A stretch of 64,000 nt of DNA from contig JAITLK010000003.1 of NCBI GenBank assembly GCA_031277945.1, positions 372,001 through 436,000 of the forward strand, in the 5' to 3' direction. A program made the position numbers and the translations under genes. Every line of letters begins with the position of its first letter. Within the stretch, counting starts at the first letter, position 1. This document shows positions 28,087-37,083 of the stretch, piece by piece. Below the pieces are notes generated by a model. The model was not told the origin of the DNA and did no database searches. It saw only the letters and a program-made list of their open reading frames with translations. This DNA is from Microbacterium sp. GTDB lineage: Bacteria; Actinomycetota; Actinomycetes; Actinomycetales; Microbacteriaceae.

Positions 28087-29394
28087 CTACCCTCCCGTCG
28101 TCGCGTGGACGTCGAAGCCGGCATCCGTGCCGACCGTGGCCACCAGGTAGTCCAGACCTCGGGTGAGCGCGCCGCGCACATGTCCCTCGCCGGGGATCGT
28201 CAGCGCGTTCACGCGGAATCCCGCCTGCTGCGCGAGGGCCGCATTTCTGACCTGTCCGGGTCCGAACACCGTGTCCTGATCGCCGTGCGTGAAGATCGCG
28301 TGACGGTCATCGTACGTTCCCGGCTTCGCCGAGGCGAGCACCGCCGCCGGCAGCGAGGCCCGGTATGCCGGCTCATCCCCCGCCCAGGCGGTTGCGACCG
28401 CGGCCTGGGGGTTCTCCGAACCGGGATACTCGTTTCCGGAGACGTCGCCGATGACTCCCCAGGTATCGGGGTGCGCCACCCCCCACGAGAAGGCGCAGGC
28501 TCCCCCGTTGGAGTATCCCGCGATCGTCCACGCGGACACGTCCGGCAGCACCGCGAAGTGCGACCGGATGTAGGCGGGCACGTCCACATTCACATAGGTC
28601 GCAACGGCGCCGTAGGTGGCAGAGTCCGTGCACACCGGGTCGTTCTGCGGATCCCCCGCAAGCTGATCGACCACCACCACGATCGGTGCGAGTCCCTGAT
28701 GCGCCGCGGCATAGGCGTCGGCCGCCGTCGCGATGGGCGTGATGTCGGGCGAGCCGGGCTGCCCCATCATCATCACGATCACGGGGAGCTTCGGCGCATC
28801 TGCCACGAGCGCCGCAGGAGGCAGGTACACCGATGCATCGCGGGGCGCGTATGCCCGCGATGGCACGATTCGCTCATCACCGCGCAGGACGCCCGTGCGC
28901 CCCTGCGCGGGCAGGTCCACGGGAGGCTTCCACTCCGCGATCGTCGGCCGCTGCTCGCCGATGGAAAGGGGCGGCAGGTCCGCCGCCGGCCCGACGTCGA
29001 TCCCGATGATGGATGCCGGCGTGTGCGTGACGCCGTACAGCGCGTTCACGGCGAGCCCCAGCGACAGCGCGCTCGTCACGACCAGGAGAACCGCCGCCGC
29101 GCGGCGCCACCAGCCGCCGGTGGTCAGCGCGATCACGCCGACGCCCGCCAGTGCGCCGGTCACGAGCACCCATGGCGCGGTTCCGGCCGGCAGCTGTCCC
29201 GCGAAGACGTTCGCCGACTGGGCGGAGAGCACCGCGGTGCCCACAGCGCCGGCCCCGACCACCGCGCCGATGAGATGGCGGATGGGACGTCGCCCGCGCA
29301 CCAGGACCGCCATCGCCAGTACGAGCTCCAGGAGACCCACCATTGTCCGCACCGGCGAATCGATGAGCTCCAGGGTGAGGAGCCAGGTGCCCAT
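28087..29394 (-). CDS. Membrane-anchored alpha/beta esterase (esterase-D-like), partner of MprF-like gene
   Basis: 435 residues: four hydrophobic helices in the first ~125 residues, then an extracytoplasmic esterase-D-like alpha/beta domain. The nucleophile elbow is AGYSNGGACA (GxSxG, about residue 293), followed by HGDQDTVF (acid) and GEGHV (His). The start overlaps the stop of the MprF-like gene by one base. Esterases paired with MprF-type synthases in other Gram-positives hydrolyse aminoacylated lipids (the AhyD and AcvB/VirJ precedents); I infer a similar role here, but other ester substrates are possible. Confidence 0.85.
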   Translation of the reverse strand: MGTWLLTLELIDSPVRTMVGLLELVLAMAVLVRGRRPIRHLIGAVVGAGAVGTAVLSAQSANVFAGQLPAGTAPWVLVTGALAGVGVIALTTGGWWRRAAAVLLVVTSALSLGLAVNALYGVTHTPASIIGIDVGPAADLPPLSIGEQRPTIAEWKPPVDLPAQGRTGVLRGDERIVPSRAYAPRDASVYLPPAALVADAPKLPVIVMMMGQPGSPDITPIATAADAYAAAHQGLAPIVVVVDQLAGDPQNDPVCTDSATYGAVATYVNVDVPAYIRSHFAVLPDVSAWTIAGYSNGGACAFSWGVAHPDTWGVIGDVSGNEYPGSENPQAAVATAWAGDEPAYRASLPAAVLASAKPGTYDDRHAIFTHGDQDTVFGPGQVRNAALAQQAGFRVNALTIPGEGHVRGALTRGLDYLVATVGTDAGFDVHATTGG

Positions 29395-31952
29395 CAGGAT
29401 CGCCGCTCAAAGAGCCCGCGGGCGAACTCCACGAGGTGACGACCGCTCGCCGTGGGCAGATAGGTGCGCACCAGCGCATACCCGATGGCGGGCAGTTCCA
29501 CCGGGTCCGGGTACACCATGCTCAGCGTCGCGTACTCGGGACGGAACTTCTTCTTGAACCGGAACAGCGACGCGAATCCGTACAGCGGTTCCAGGGCGGC
29601 TGACAGACTCGCGAGCAGTCCATCGATGCTCCCGCGGCGCGCGGATGCCTCGTCCGACTGCACGAGCGGAGCTCCGGAGAGGCTGAGGATCTCCGCCCCA
29701 TCCGCCTGCATCTGCAGCGCGGCGGAGGCGATGAGAAACTCCATCACTCCATTCGGCGATTCCGGTGCGCGGCGCATGACATCCAGGGTCCAGCCCACGA
29801 GCGCTCCACCACGGTGAACGGGAACCCAGCTGGTCACACCCAGCACGGTGTCGTCCGCCGCGACCGCAAGCATGAGCCGCACCGCCGGATCCTGCATCTC
29901 CGGCACCGACCCGAGCGTGAACCCCATCTCCGGCAGCGCCTTCTCGGAAGCCCAGTGCTCGCTGATCTCGCGGATCTGCCGTGCGTGAGCGCGCGAGAGC
30001 TCTGACCAGCTGGTCCACAGCGGCAAGACCCCCTCGCGGCGCATGCGGGTCACGGGGTGGCGGACCTTCTCTCCTGCCTTGCCCGCCATGGTGAAGGTGC
30101 GTGGATGCAGCACCGTCTCCTCCGCCACCGGCATGCTGCTCCAGCCCAGTGATTCGAGGATCCGGCGGGTGTCGTCGTGGACGCTGTAGAACACCGGGGT
30201 CCACCCGTGCGCTGAAGAGAACTCCACGAAACCGCGGATCGCCTCCTCGCGGTGCTCGTCATCGGCCGCAGGATCGGAGATGGCGATGGCGACGCCGCCC
30301 TGGAGCCGGTACGCCACCGCGGATGAGCCGTCCTCGGAGAACCAGTGACGTGCACCCTCCCATGTCCCCAGCCATCCGAGTGTGCCGGCATCGGTCGTCG
30401 TGACCAGTGCGCGGTATGGATCGGACGCCGCAACCTGCTCGGTGCGCGTGCGCGAGAAGAGGCGCAGCACCGCCGATACGAAGAACGCCCAGAAGACGAC
30501 GCCCACCCACTGCCAGAGGAAGAGCCCGGGCCCGTGATGCGGGAACCGGGTTCCCCCCGGCAGCGGCACCAGCCCCGGCGGCAGGAACCGCCGCAGTGCA
30601 TCGCCGAGCAGCTCGCCCGGTGTGGGTGCCTGGTTCCACGCTCCGCGCAGCATCCACTCGCCGAGGAAGAAGACCACGGCGAACACCGCGAAGCAGATCG
30701 TCACCGTCAGAGCGAACCGGTGTGCGGCCGCGCGCGTGCTCCGAACGGCGAACACCGACCGGGCCAGCACGAGCACGAGAATCGTCGCTGCGGGCAGGGC
30801 GAGCGCCCCGATGCCCCAGAGCACGGCCTCCACCACCTGCTGGGAGCCCTCTCCCGCGACCACGACAGTGCCGGCCAGCGCAGATCCGAACGCCGCGATG
30901 AACAAGACGCCGTTGGTGGCGATGGCGAGAACCCACGCCGAGCGTCGCCCCGCCAGGAGACCGATCGCCGCGACGACCAGCAGCACCAGCGGTACGACAG
31001 CCAGCAGGGCGGGGCCAAGCCCCCGCGTCACGAACAGCATGTTCTGGTGGTCGCAGACGGGCAGGTAGTGCGAGGCGCAGCGGGCGGAGATCCGCTGGTC
31101 GAAGTCCGAGTACGCACCCAGCACGACGGAGAGCGGCCCGCGCCCTCCCCCGTTGACCAGCGCGGCGATCGGACCGATGCCCAGCACCGCCACCGCCCCC
31201 GCGATCAGCGTGCGCCGCTCATGCTGGCTCCCACGCCACCACGTCGTCTGCGGGGTGCGCGCGGCCCACAACTCACCGATGATCGTGCCGACCACGAACG
31301 CGAGCAGGCTGAGCCAGGATGACAGATCGCCGGCATAGAGAGCGGCCGCGAGAGCCCCGAGGCCGATGATGAGGCGGCTGCGACGCCGCCACAGCGTCGG
31401 GGCGACGCCCGCAGCCGCACTCACGGCGCAGATCACGCCGATGCTCGGATCCGCGACGCTCAGTCCCGCCACGTTCTGGAAGTCCGGGATACGCGCGATG
31501 CCGGACTGGATGAAGACTCCGAGGAGGACCACCACGACACCGCCGCCCAGGAGGGCCAGCAGCAGACGTCGCGGACGAAGATGACGTTCCGCGAAGATGA
31601 GCAGGGGAACCCCGATGACGATCGCGACCGTTCCCGTGACAACGCTGTCCGGCACCAGCACGGCCGTGAACGCCGTCCACCACCGCAGCTGGCTCAGCGT
31701 GGCGTCCGCTCCCGCGGCCATGAGGGGTCGCCACGGACCGTGGAACACCGTGGCGAGCAGCATCCAGGCGCCGAAGACGGCCGCTATCGGGGAGGCCGAG
31801 ACGATGCGGCGCAGCGACGCCACCGCCTCGCGCGCACGCTGAACACGATCATCGGCCGGTGCGGGCGAGGTCTCAGCGGAAGGGGGAACCTGAGGCACTT
31901 CATGATCGTGCACCCGCAGCCGGCCCCGCCACGACGGGAATGTCGACGTCAC
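29394..31952 (-). CDS. MprF-like lipid aminoacyltransferase (DUF2156) with polytopic N-terminus
   Basis: 852 residues. The N-terminal ~500 residues hold a dozen or more hydrophobic helices, the early ones resembling rhomboid-like/flippase parts of MprF. The C-terminal third is the cytoplasmic DUF2156 GNAT-like catalytic domain: WLGTWEGARHWFSEDG, IAISDPAAD, and MRREGV to LSGAPLVQ. Such enzymes move an amino acid from aminoacyl-tRNA to phosphatidylglycerol or diacylglycerol, reducing negative surface charge. The amino acid (Lys, Ala or Arg) cannot be told. The downstream esterase overlaps by one base. The exact start is uncertain; in-frame alternatives exist within the first 40 residues. Confidence 0.9.
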   Translation of the reverse strand: MTSTFPSWRGRLRVHDHEVPQVPPSAETSPAPADDRVQRAREAVASLRRIVSASPIAAVFGAWMLLATVFHGPWRPLMAAGADATLSQLRWWTAFTAVLVPDSVVTGTVAIVIGVPLLIFAERHLRPRRLLLALLGGGVVVVLLGVFIQSGIARIPDFQNVAGLSVADPSIGVICAVSAAAGVAPTLWRRRSRLIIGLGALAAALYAGDLSSWLSLLAFVVGTIIGELWAARTPQTTWWRGSQHERRTLIAGAVAVLGIGPIAALVNGGGRGPLSVVLGAYSDFDQRISARCASHYLPVCDHQNMLFVTRGLGPALLAVVPLVLLVVAAIGLLAGRRSAWVLAIATNGVLFIAAFGSALAGTVVVAGEGSQQVVEAVLWGIGALALPAATILVLVLARSVFAVRSTRAAAHRFALTVTICFAVFAVVFFLGEWMLRGAWNQAPTPGELLGDALRRFLPPGLVPLPGGTRFPHHGPGLFLWQWVGVVFWAFFVSAVLRLFSRTRTEQVAASDPYRALVTTTDAGTLGWLGTWEGARHWFSEDGSSAVAYRLQGGVAIAISDPAADDEHREEAIRGFVEFSSAHGWTPVFYSVHDDTRRILESLGWSSMPVAEETVLHPRTFTMAGKAGEKVRHPVTRMRREGVLPLWTSWSELSRAHARQIREISEHWASEKALPEMGFTLGSVPEMQDPAVRLMLAVAADDTVLGVTSWVPVHRGGALVGWTLDVMRRAPESPNGVMEFLIASAALQMQADGAEILSLSGAPLVQSDEASARRGSIDGLLASLSAALEPLYGFASLFRFKKKFRPEYATLSMVYPDPVELPAIGYALVRTYLPTASGRHLVEFARGLFERRS

Positions 31953-32047
31953 GGGCGACTCACGACAACGTCACAGCCGACGCATAGATCTCACCGGAGG
32001 CTCTGTCAGCCCTCCGCCCTCACCTCACCGGTGGCGTGGACTCCCGC

Positions 32048-32293
32048 TCAGGCGTGCGATGCCTGGGCGGCGCGGATGCGCTCGAGCACCAGCAGACGCA
32101 GTTCCTCCGGCGCGTCCTCCTTGCAGGCGCGCGCGACTACCTCGGTCAGCGTCTTGGACACCACCGCTTCTTCGCGGCAGCTGTCGCAGGTGTCGAGGTG
32201 GGCTCGGATGTCGGATTCCTTCGTCCGGCACACCTCGTTGCGGAGGTACTCCTCCAGGTCCTGCCGCGCTTTCTCGCAACCGCAGTCGGTCAT
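32048..32293 (-). CDS. rshA: Zinc-binding anti-sigma factor of the RsrA/RshA (mycothiol system) family
   Basis: 81 residues. The ZAS signature H-x3-C-x2-C is present (His32, Cys36, Cys39), with extra cysteines at 4, 6 and 22 that may supply the fourth zinc ligand. Oxidation of such thiols releases the sigma factor. It begins four bases inside the sigma gene, the standard sigma-anti-sigma arrangement. Predicted role: redox switch for the SigH-type sigma factor encoded upstream. Confidence 0.93.
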   Translation of the reverse strand: MTDCGCEKARQDLEEYLRNEVCRTKESDIRAHLDTCDSCREEAVVSKTLTEVVARACKEDAPEELRLLVLERIRAAQASHA

Positions 32294-32961
32294 TTCTTGC
32301 TCCTCGATGCGGTGGGACGGATTCCTCGCTCCGCCGCGTAGTCGGCCAGCAGGTCTCTCAGCATCCGCCGACCGCGGTGCAACCTGCTCATGACCGTTCC
32401 GATGGGGGTCTTCATGATGTCGGCGATCTCCTGATAGGCGAAGCCTTCGACATCTGCCAGATACACCGCAAGGCGGAAATCCTCGGGGATCGCCTGCAGC
32501 GCATCCTTCACGACCGATGCCGGCATCCGGTCGATCGCCTCAGCCTCAGCCGACCGCGAGCTCATCGCCGTGGTCGACTCAGCACCGCCCAGCTGCCAGT
32601 CCTCCAGGTCATCGATCGTGCCCTGGAAAGGCTCGCGCTGCTTCTTGCGGTACGTATTGATGTAGGTGTTGGTGAGAATGCGGTACAGCCACGCCTTGAG
32701 GTTGGTGCCCTGCGTGAACGACGCCCACGACGAGTAGGCCTTGACGAAGGTCTCCTGCACCAGGTCAGCGGCATCGGCCGGGTTGCGCGTCATGCGCATC
32801 GCCGCACCGTAGAGCTGATCCATGAACGGGAGAGCCTGCTCCTCGAACTGCGTACGGGCATCGCCCGTGCTCGTTTCGGTCTGATCTGACTGATCCATCG
32901 CGAGCCAGTCTAGATCGTCGACCTGTTCGAGCTCCCGTGAACGCTCCAGCGTCGCGTTCAT
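32290..32961 (-). CDS. sigH: ECF sigma factor, SigH/SigR type (thiol-oxidative stress)
   Basis: 223 residues. Region 2 carries [19 protein letters not shown] and [21 protein letters not shown]; region 4 carries [25 protein letters not shown] with the helix-turn-helix [14 protein letters not shown]. This pattern is SigH of mycobacteria and SigR of Streptomyces, controlling thioredoxin and thiol-repair genes. A near-perfect SigH/SigR promoter lies directly upstream, implying autoregulation. Adjacent aroA-rsgA on the other strand matches the mycobacterial neighbourhood. Confidence 0.95.
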   Translation of the reverse strand: MNATLERSRELEQVDDLDWLAMDQSDQTETSTGDARTQFEEQALPFMDQLYGAAMRMTRNPADAADLVQETFVKAYSSWASFTQGTNLKAWLYRILTNTYINTYRKKQREPFQGTIDDLEDWQLGGAESTTAMSSRSAEAEAIDRMPASVVKDALQAIPEDFRLAVYLADVEGFAYQEIADIMKTPIGTVMSRLHRGRRMLRDLLADYAAERGIRPTASRSKK

Positions 32962-33002
32962 GCGCCTCCTCGTCCGTATCGTCCGCTTCTCACATCCGGT
33001 GC

Positions 33003-33029
33003 AACCGGCTCGCGGGGATCACTATTCCC
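33003..33029 (-). promoter_or_regulatory. SigH/SigR-type autoregulatory promoter of sigH
   Basis: Minus strand: GGGAAT (-35) followed by exactly 18 bases and GTT (-10), the known SigR/SigH consensus. The predicted start site is near 32996, about 35 bases ahead of the sigH ATG. Confidence 0.8.
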
Positions 33030-33087
33030 CCGTCCCCCCGGTTGTCAATGTGCACCTGGCATATTCGTCCGATCCGGTGGGGCCAAG

Positions 33088-33093
33088 TAGGGT
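33088..33093 (+). promoter_or_regulatory. Putative -10 hexamer (TAGGGT) of aroA
   Basis: TANNNT hexamer seven bases upstream of the aroA ATG. A GGTGGAG stretch overlaps it, so a leadered mRNA from further upstream cannot be excluded. Confidence 0.45.
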
Positions 33094-33100
33094 GGAGCCG

Positions 33101-34456
33101 ATGAGTGCACAGATCGATCTCGCCACCGCAACAGCACCCCAGGGCGCCTACGCGGCACCGGTCGCAGACGCGCCGGTGCACGCGACGATCAGCGTGCCAG
33201 GATCGAAGTCCCTCACCAATCGGGAGCTGATCCTGTCGGCTCTGGCCGAGAGCCCCAGCCGGCTGCGCTCGCCGCTGCACTCCGATGACTCCGCCCGCAT
33301 GATCGAGGGTTTGCGCGCGCTCGGGGTAGAGATCGAGGAGACCGAGGCGAGCGGGCCGTTCGGGCCGGATCTGCAGATCACCCCGCCTCGCACCTTCTCC
33401 GCCGGGACCGAGGTGGACTGCGGCCAGGCAGGCACCGTCATGCGCTTTCTCACGCCACTGGCCGGGCTCGCAACGGGAGAGGTCACCGTGACCGCTCACG
33501 AATCCGCGTTGCATCGTCCGATGGGCGAGATGATCAGCGCGCTGCGCGATGTCGGTGTCGACATCGACGACGCCGGACGCTGGTCGCTGCCGTTCACCGT
33601 GGTGGGTCATGGCCACATCCGCGGTGGCGAGATCGTGATCGATGCATCGCGGTCGAGCCAGTTCGTCTCCGGTCTCCTCCTCGCGGCGGCGCGGTTCGAC
33701 GTCGGGCTCCAGCTGCGCCATTCCGGCCAGCGGCTGCCGTCGATCCCCCACATCGAGATGACGATCGACGTGCTCGCGCACCGAGGGGTGCACGTCGAGC
33801 GCACTTCGCCCACCGACTGGGTGGTCCCGGCAGGCTCCATCCGCGGCAAGGATGTCGCGATCGAGCCCGACCTCTCCAATGCGGCGCCGTTCCTGGCCGC
33901 TGCTCTCGTCACCGGCGGCTCGGTGACCGTCACCGGCTGGCCTGCCCGCTCCACGCAGCCCGGCGCCCTGCTCACCGAGATCCTCCCCCAGTTCGGTGCC
34001 CGTGCGACGCGTCGGGGTGGTGCTCTGACGGTGACCAGTACGGGCCCGATCCGTGCCGTCGACCTCGATCTCACCGCGGCGGGCGAGCTCGCCCCCACGT
34101 TGGTGGGTCTCGCAGCTCTCGCCGACGGTGTCAGCACGTTCCGCGGCATCGGCCACATCCGCGACCACGAGACGGATCGCATCGCGGCGCTCGTCGCCGA
34201 GCTGCGGGCCATCGGCTGCGGTGCCGAGGAGACTCCCGACGGCATCGTCGTCACCCCGGCTCCACTGCACGGCGCCACGTGGAAGGCCTACCACGACCAC
34301 CGCATGGCGACCACGGGCGCGCTGCTCGGACTGGCCGTCCCCGGGATCGTGATAGACGACATCGGCACCACGGCCAAGACGCTGCCGCAGTTCACCGCGC
34401 TGTGGGAGCTCATGCTCGCCCCGCGCGAGGAATGCCCGGAGGATGCCGCCGCGTGA
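33101..34456 (+). CDS. aroA: 3-phosphoshikimate 1-carboxyvinyltransferase (EPSP synthase)
   Basis: 451 residues from ATG 33101. Substrate-binding motifs are clear: SVPGSKSLTNRELIL near residue 30, CGQAGTVMRFLTPLA near 108, and a late YHDHRMATTGALLGL. It makes EPSP from shikimate-3-phosphate and PEP in aromatic amino-acid synthesis. The frame is open back across the sigH promoter, but family alignment begins shortly after this ATG. Its stop overlaps the rsgA start (GTGA). Confidence 0.96.
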   Translation: MSAQIDLATATAPQGAYAAPVADAPVHATISVPGSKSLTNRELILSALAESPSRLRSPLHSDDSARMIEGLRALGVEIEETEASGPFGPDLQITPPRTFSAGTEVDCGQAGTVMRFLTPLAGLATGEVTVTAHESALHRPMGEMISALRDVGVDIDDAGRWSLPFTVVGHGHIRGGEIVIDASRSSQFVSGLLLAAARFDVGLQLRHSGQRLPSIPHIEMTIDVLAHRGVHVERTSPTDWVVPAGSIRGKDVAIEPDLSNAAPFLAAALVTGGSVTVTGWPARSTQPGALLTEILPQFGARATRRGGALTVTSTGPIRAVDLDLTAAGELAPTLVGLAALADGVSTFRGIGHIRDHETDRIAALVAELRAIGCGAEETPDGIVVTPAPLHGATWKAYHDHRMATTGALLGLAVPGIVIDDIGTTAKTLPQFTALWELMLAPREECPEDAAA

Positions 34457-35493
34457 GCTGGCTCGGAGACTTCGACGACGACGAGGACGAGTTCGACGAG
34501 AGCGACATCCGCGTCCGTCCGAACCCCAAGGCCAATCGGCCGCGGACCAAGCGTCGGCCGGCACACGAGGATGCGACGATCGGTCGCGTCCTCGGAGTTG
34601 ACCGCGGTCGTTACAGCGTGCTGCTGGACGAGGACACCGATGACGAGCGCACGGTGACGGCGACGCGAGCGCGCGAGCTGCGCAAGACGCCGATCGTGAC
34701 CAACGATCGCGCCCGCGTGGTCGGCGATCGCACCGGCGAAGCCGGCACTCTCGCACGGATCGTCGGGATCGTGGATCGCACCTCGCTGCTGCGACGAAGT
34801 GCCGATGACACCGATCAGGTGGAGCGGGTCATCGTGGCCAACGCCGATCAGATGCTCATCGTGGTGGCTGCGGCGGACCCGGAACCGCGCGAGCGACTCG
34901 TCGACCGCTACCTGGTCGCGGCCCTCGACGCCGGCGTGCGCCCGCTGCTCGTCGTCACCAAGACCGACCTTGCAGACCCCACCGCTTTCCTCCAGCATTT
35001 CGAGACCCTCTCGGATCTGCGTGTCTTCCGCAGCGCCCGCGGCGAGGTGCCGCTGGACGAGATCGGTGCGGCACTCGTGGGACACGCCACCGTATTCGTT
35101 GGGCACTCCGGCGTCGGCAAGTCGACGCTCATCAACGCGCTCGTTCCCAGCGCCGGTCGTGCCACCGGACACGTCAACGACGTCACCGGACGCGGCCGCC
35201 ACACATCGTCGTCCACCGTGGAGTTGCGTTTCCGAGGACCGGAGGGCACGGGCTGGGTGATCGACACCCCGGGTGTGCGCTCGTTCGGCCTCGGGCACGT
35301 GGACACCGCGAACATCCTCGCCGCGTTCACCGATCTCGCCGACATCGCCGAGGACTGCCCGCGCGGATGCACTCATCTCCCCGACGCTCCGGACTGCGCG
35401 CTGAACGAGGCGGAAGCGGACGGCGAGCTGGGTCCCGCCGGAAGCGCACGACTCGACTCCCTGCAGCGGCTGCTCGCCACTTTCGAGACCTGA
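34453..35493 (+). CDS. rsgA: Ribosome small-subunit-dependent GTPase A
   Basis: 346 residues from GTG 34453. The GTPase motifs are circularly permuted as in RsgA: TKTDL (G4) comes first, then GHSGVGKSTL (G1), then DTPGV (G3). The C-terminal zinc motif CPRGCTHLPDAPDC follows. An N-terminal acidic stretch and OB-like domain precede these. It aids late 30S maturation. Four-base overlap with aroA, a pairing also seen in mycobacteria. Confidence 0.95.
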   Translation: MSWLGDFDDDEDEFDESDIRVRPNPKANRPRTKRRPAHEDATIGRVLGVDRGRYSVLLDEDTDDERTVTATRARELRKTPIVTNDRARVVGDRTGEAGTLARIVGIVDRTSLLRRSADDTDQVERVIVANADQMLIVVAAADPEPRERLVDRYLVAALDAGVRPLLVVTKTDLADPTAFLQHFETLSDLRVFRSARGEVPLDEIGAALVGHATVFVGHSGVGKSTLINALVPSAGRATGHVNDVTGRGRHTSSSTVELRFRGPEGTGWVIDTPGVRSFGLGHVDTANILAAFTDLADIAEDCPRGCTHLPDAPDCALNEAEADGELGPAGSARLDSLQRLLATFET

Positions 35494-35526
35494 CACCTCC
35501 TTTCGCGTCGTGTCGGTGCTCGCGCC

Positions 35527-35532
35527 TAGGCT
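35527..35532 (+). promoter_or_regulatory. Putative -10 hexamer (TAGGCT), leaderless start of bcp
   Basis: TANNNT hexamer six bases before the ATG at 35539. Confidence 0.5.
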
Positions 35533-35538
35533 GAGAGC

Positions 35539-36012
35539 ATGACGACGCGCCTGGAACCCGGAACCCTCGCCCCCGACTTCACCCTGACCGCTCAGAACGG
35601 CGAATCGGTCACCCTGAGTGCGCTGCGCGGCGGCCCCGTGGTGCTCTACTTCTATCCGGCGGCCATGACGCCGGCGTGCACCGCACAGGCGTGCGACTTC
35701 CGCGATTCCTTCGCCCCGTTGCAGTCAGCCGGGTACACCGTGCTCGGAGTCTCTCCCGACGACGTGGCCAAGCTCGAGCGCTTCCACGAGCGCGATCACC
35801 TGCCCTTCGATCTGCTCGCCGACCCCGACCACGCTGTGATGGATCAGTACGGCACGTGGGGTGAGAAGAAGAACTACGGTCGCACGTACGAGGGCGTGAT
35901 CCGCTCCACCTTCATCATCGATGCCGACGGCGTCGTCCAGGACGCGCTGTACAACGTCCGCGCCACTGGGCACGTCGCGCGCATCATGCGCATCCTCGGC
36001 CTCGCCGACTGA
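35539..36012 (+). CDS. bcp: Thioredoxin-dependent thiol peroxidase (peroxiredoxin Q/Bcp)
   Basis: 157 residues. The active site reads YPAAMTPACTAQACDF, with peroxidatic Cys47 and resolving Cys52 in the C-x4-C spacing of the Bcp/PrxQ class. It reduces organic hydroperoxides and H2O2 with thioredoxin. The gene stands alone, 45 bases after rsgA and convergent with a small membrane-protein gene. Its position in a SigH/WhiB1 neighbourhood fits redox defence. Confidence 0.95.
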   Translation: MTTRLEPGTLAPDFTLTAQNGESVTLSALRGGPVVLYFYPAAMTPACTAQACDFRDSFAPLQSAGYTVLGVSPDDVAKLERFHERDHLPFDLLADPDHAVMDQYGTWGEKKNYGRTYEGVIRSTFIIDADGVVQDALYNVRATGHVARIMRILGLAD

Positions 36013-36022
36013 GCTCGGGACC

Positions 36023-36475
36023 TCAGCGGGCGGTGTCCGCCGAGTCCTCCGGCCCCTCGTCCTCGATCGGATCATGACTGCGATCCGGGCTGCGGCGCGC
36101 GGCAACGATGATCAGTGCGAATCCGATCACCGCCGGAATGATCAGCCACGCGCCCACCAGCGGGTGCGGCGACGGTCCGGTGCTCGCGCCGAGCCCCACC
36201 GCGAAGACGAGCACCTGTGTCACGATGCCTCCGGAACGGCCCCACGTGCGTCCGCGGAGGATACCGATGGCGAAGGCCAGGATGCCGATCCCCAGCACGA
36301 TCGTGAGCACCAGCAGCGCCAGCGCGCTCACCAGGTCCGCCGTGTCTCCAGCGATGATCGCACCGATCTCTGCGACGGCCAGGACGAGCGTCACGACTGC
36401 CTCAAGGGCGACGATGATGGCTGCCGCGATCGTCGCGGGCAATGGACGCGGCGAGACCTGCTCGGTGATCGTCAT
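36023..36475 (-). CDS. Small four-helix membrane protein (unknown)
   Basis: 150 residues with four hydrophobic helices (about residues 14-40, 48-72, 80-98, 106-128) and a charged Asp/Glu/Arg-rich C-terminal tail. I do not recognise a family beyond a general resemblance to small actinobacterial integral membrane proteins. It converges on bcp with only 10 bases between stops and diverges from whiB1. Confidence 0.78.
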   Translation of the reverse strand: MTITEQVSPRPLPATIAAAIIVALEAVVTLVLAVAEIGAIIAGDTADLVSALALLVLTIVLGIGILAFAIGILRGRTWGRSGGIVTQVLVFAVGLGASTGPSPHPLVGAWLIIPAVIGFALIIVAARRSPDRSHDPIEDEGPEDSADTAR

Positions 36476-36660
36476 GGGTGCTGCGCGTCCTTCTCATCGT
36501 GTCGTGCATCGCGTGGGATTCGCCCGTGCGCCAGGGGCGTGTGGGCTGCCGCGGCGCTCGCCGGTCCCGGATACCTGCCTGTGAGAATCAATTAACCCTT
36601 GATTCACCCGGGGATCCGTGGAAGCATTATCAGTGCCGTGTGCTCCCACAGCGGCGTGGG

Positions 36661-36684
36661 ACGAGCGCTCTGCTCGTATATACA
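36661..36684 (+). promoter_or_regulatory. Dyad plus TATACA -10 in the whiB1 leader
   Basis: Inverted repeat ACGAGC-N5-GCTCGT (36661-36677) runs directly into TATATACA, whose TATACA (36679-36684) is the best -10 in the 293-base region before whiB1. The predicted 5' leader is about 80 bases. The dyad would cover the promoter spacer, an operator-like position. Confidence 0.45.
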
Positions 36685-36768
36685 CAGGGTATCCAACCCA
36701 CCCGGGGTAAACACCGAATCCGTGTGTCGCCCCACACCCCACACCCCCACCTACAAGGAGCACGAAGA

Positions 36769-37017
36769 ATGGATTGGCGCGATAAGTCCGCCTGCCTGAC
36801 GGTCGACCCTGAGCTTTTCTTCCCCGTCGGGAACACCGGTCCCGCCGTGGATCAGATCGAGAAGGCCAAGGCGGTGTGCGCTCGCTGCACCGTCACGGAG
36901 ATCTGCCTGCAGTACGCCCTCGAGACCGGCCAGGACTCGGGCGTCTGGGGAGGCCTCTCCGAGGACGAGCGTCGCGCCCTCAAGCGTCGCGCCGCACGCG
37001 CTCGTCGCGCTTCCTGA
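36769..37017 (+). CDS. whiB1: WhiB-family iron-sulfur regulator, WhiB1 type
   Basis: 82 residues. Four cluster-binding cysteines at 9, 37, 40 and 46 have the WhiB1 spacing, followed by the GVWGGLSEDERR turn and a basic C-terminal tail for DNA binding. Wbl proteins bind a [4Fe-4S] cluster that senses NO/O2 and partner with the primary sigma factor. ATG 36769 follows an AAGGAG site. pdtaS lies next door on the other strand, as in mycobacteria, supporting the WhiB1 assignment. Confidence 0.94.
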   Translation: MDWRDKSACLTVDPELFFPVGNTGPAVDQIEKAKAVCARCTVTEICLQYALETGQDSGVWGGLSEDERRALKRRAARARRAS

Positions 37018-37040
37018 GGCACGCCAGCCACCTGAACGCA

Positions 37041-37070
37041 TAACGCCCCCGGTACGGACCGGGGGCGTTA
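37041..37070. terminator. Bidirectional hairpin between whiB1 and pdtaS
   Basis: A perfect 13-bp stem (TAACGCCCCCGGT and complement) with an ACGG loop between two convergent stops. Confidence 0.85.
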
Positions 37071-37083
37071 GCCGTTGCGTGGA

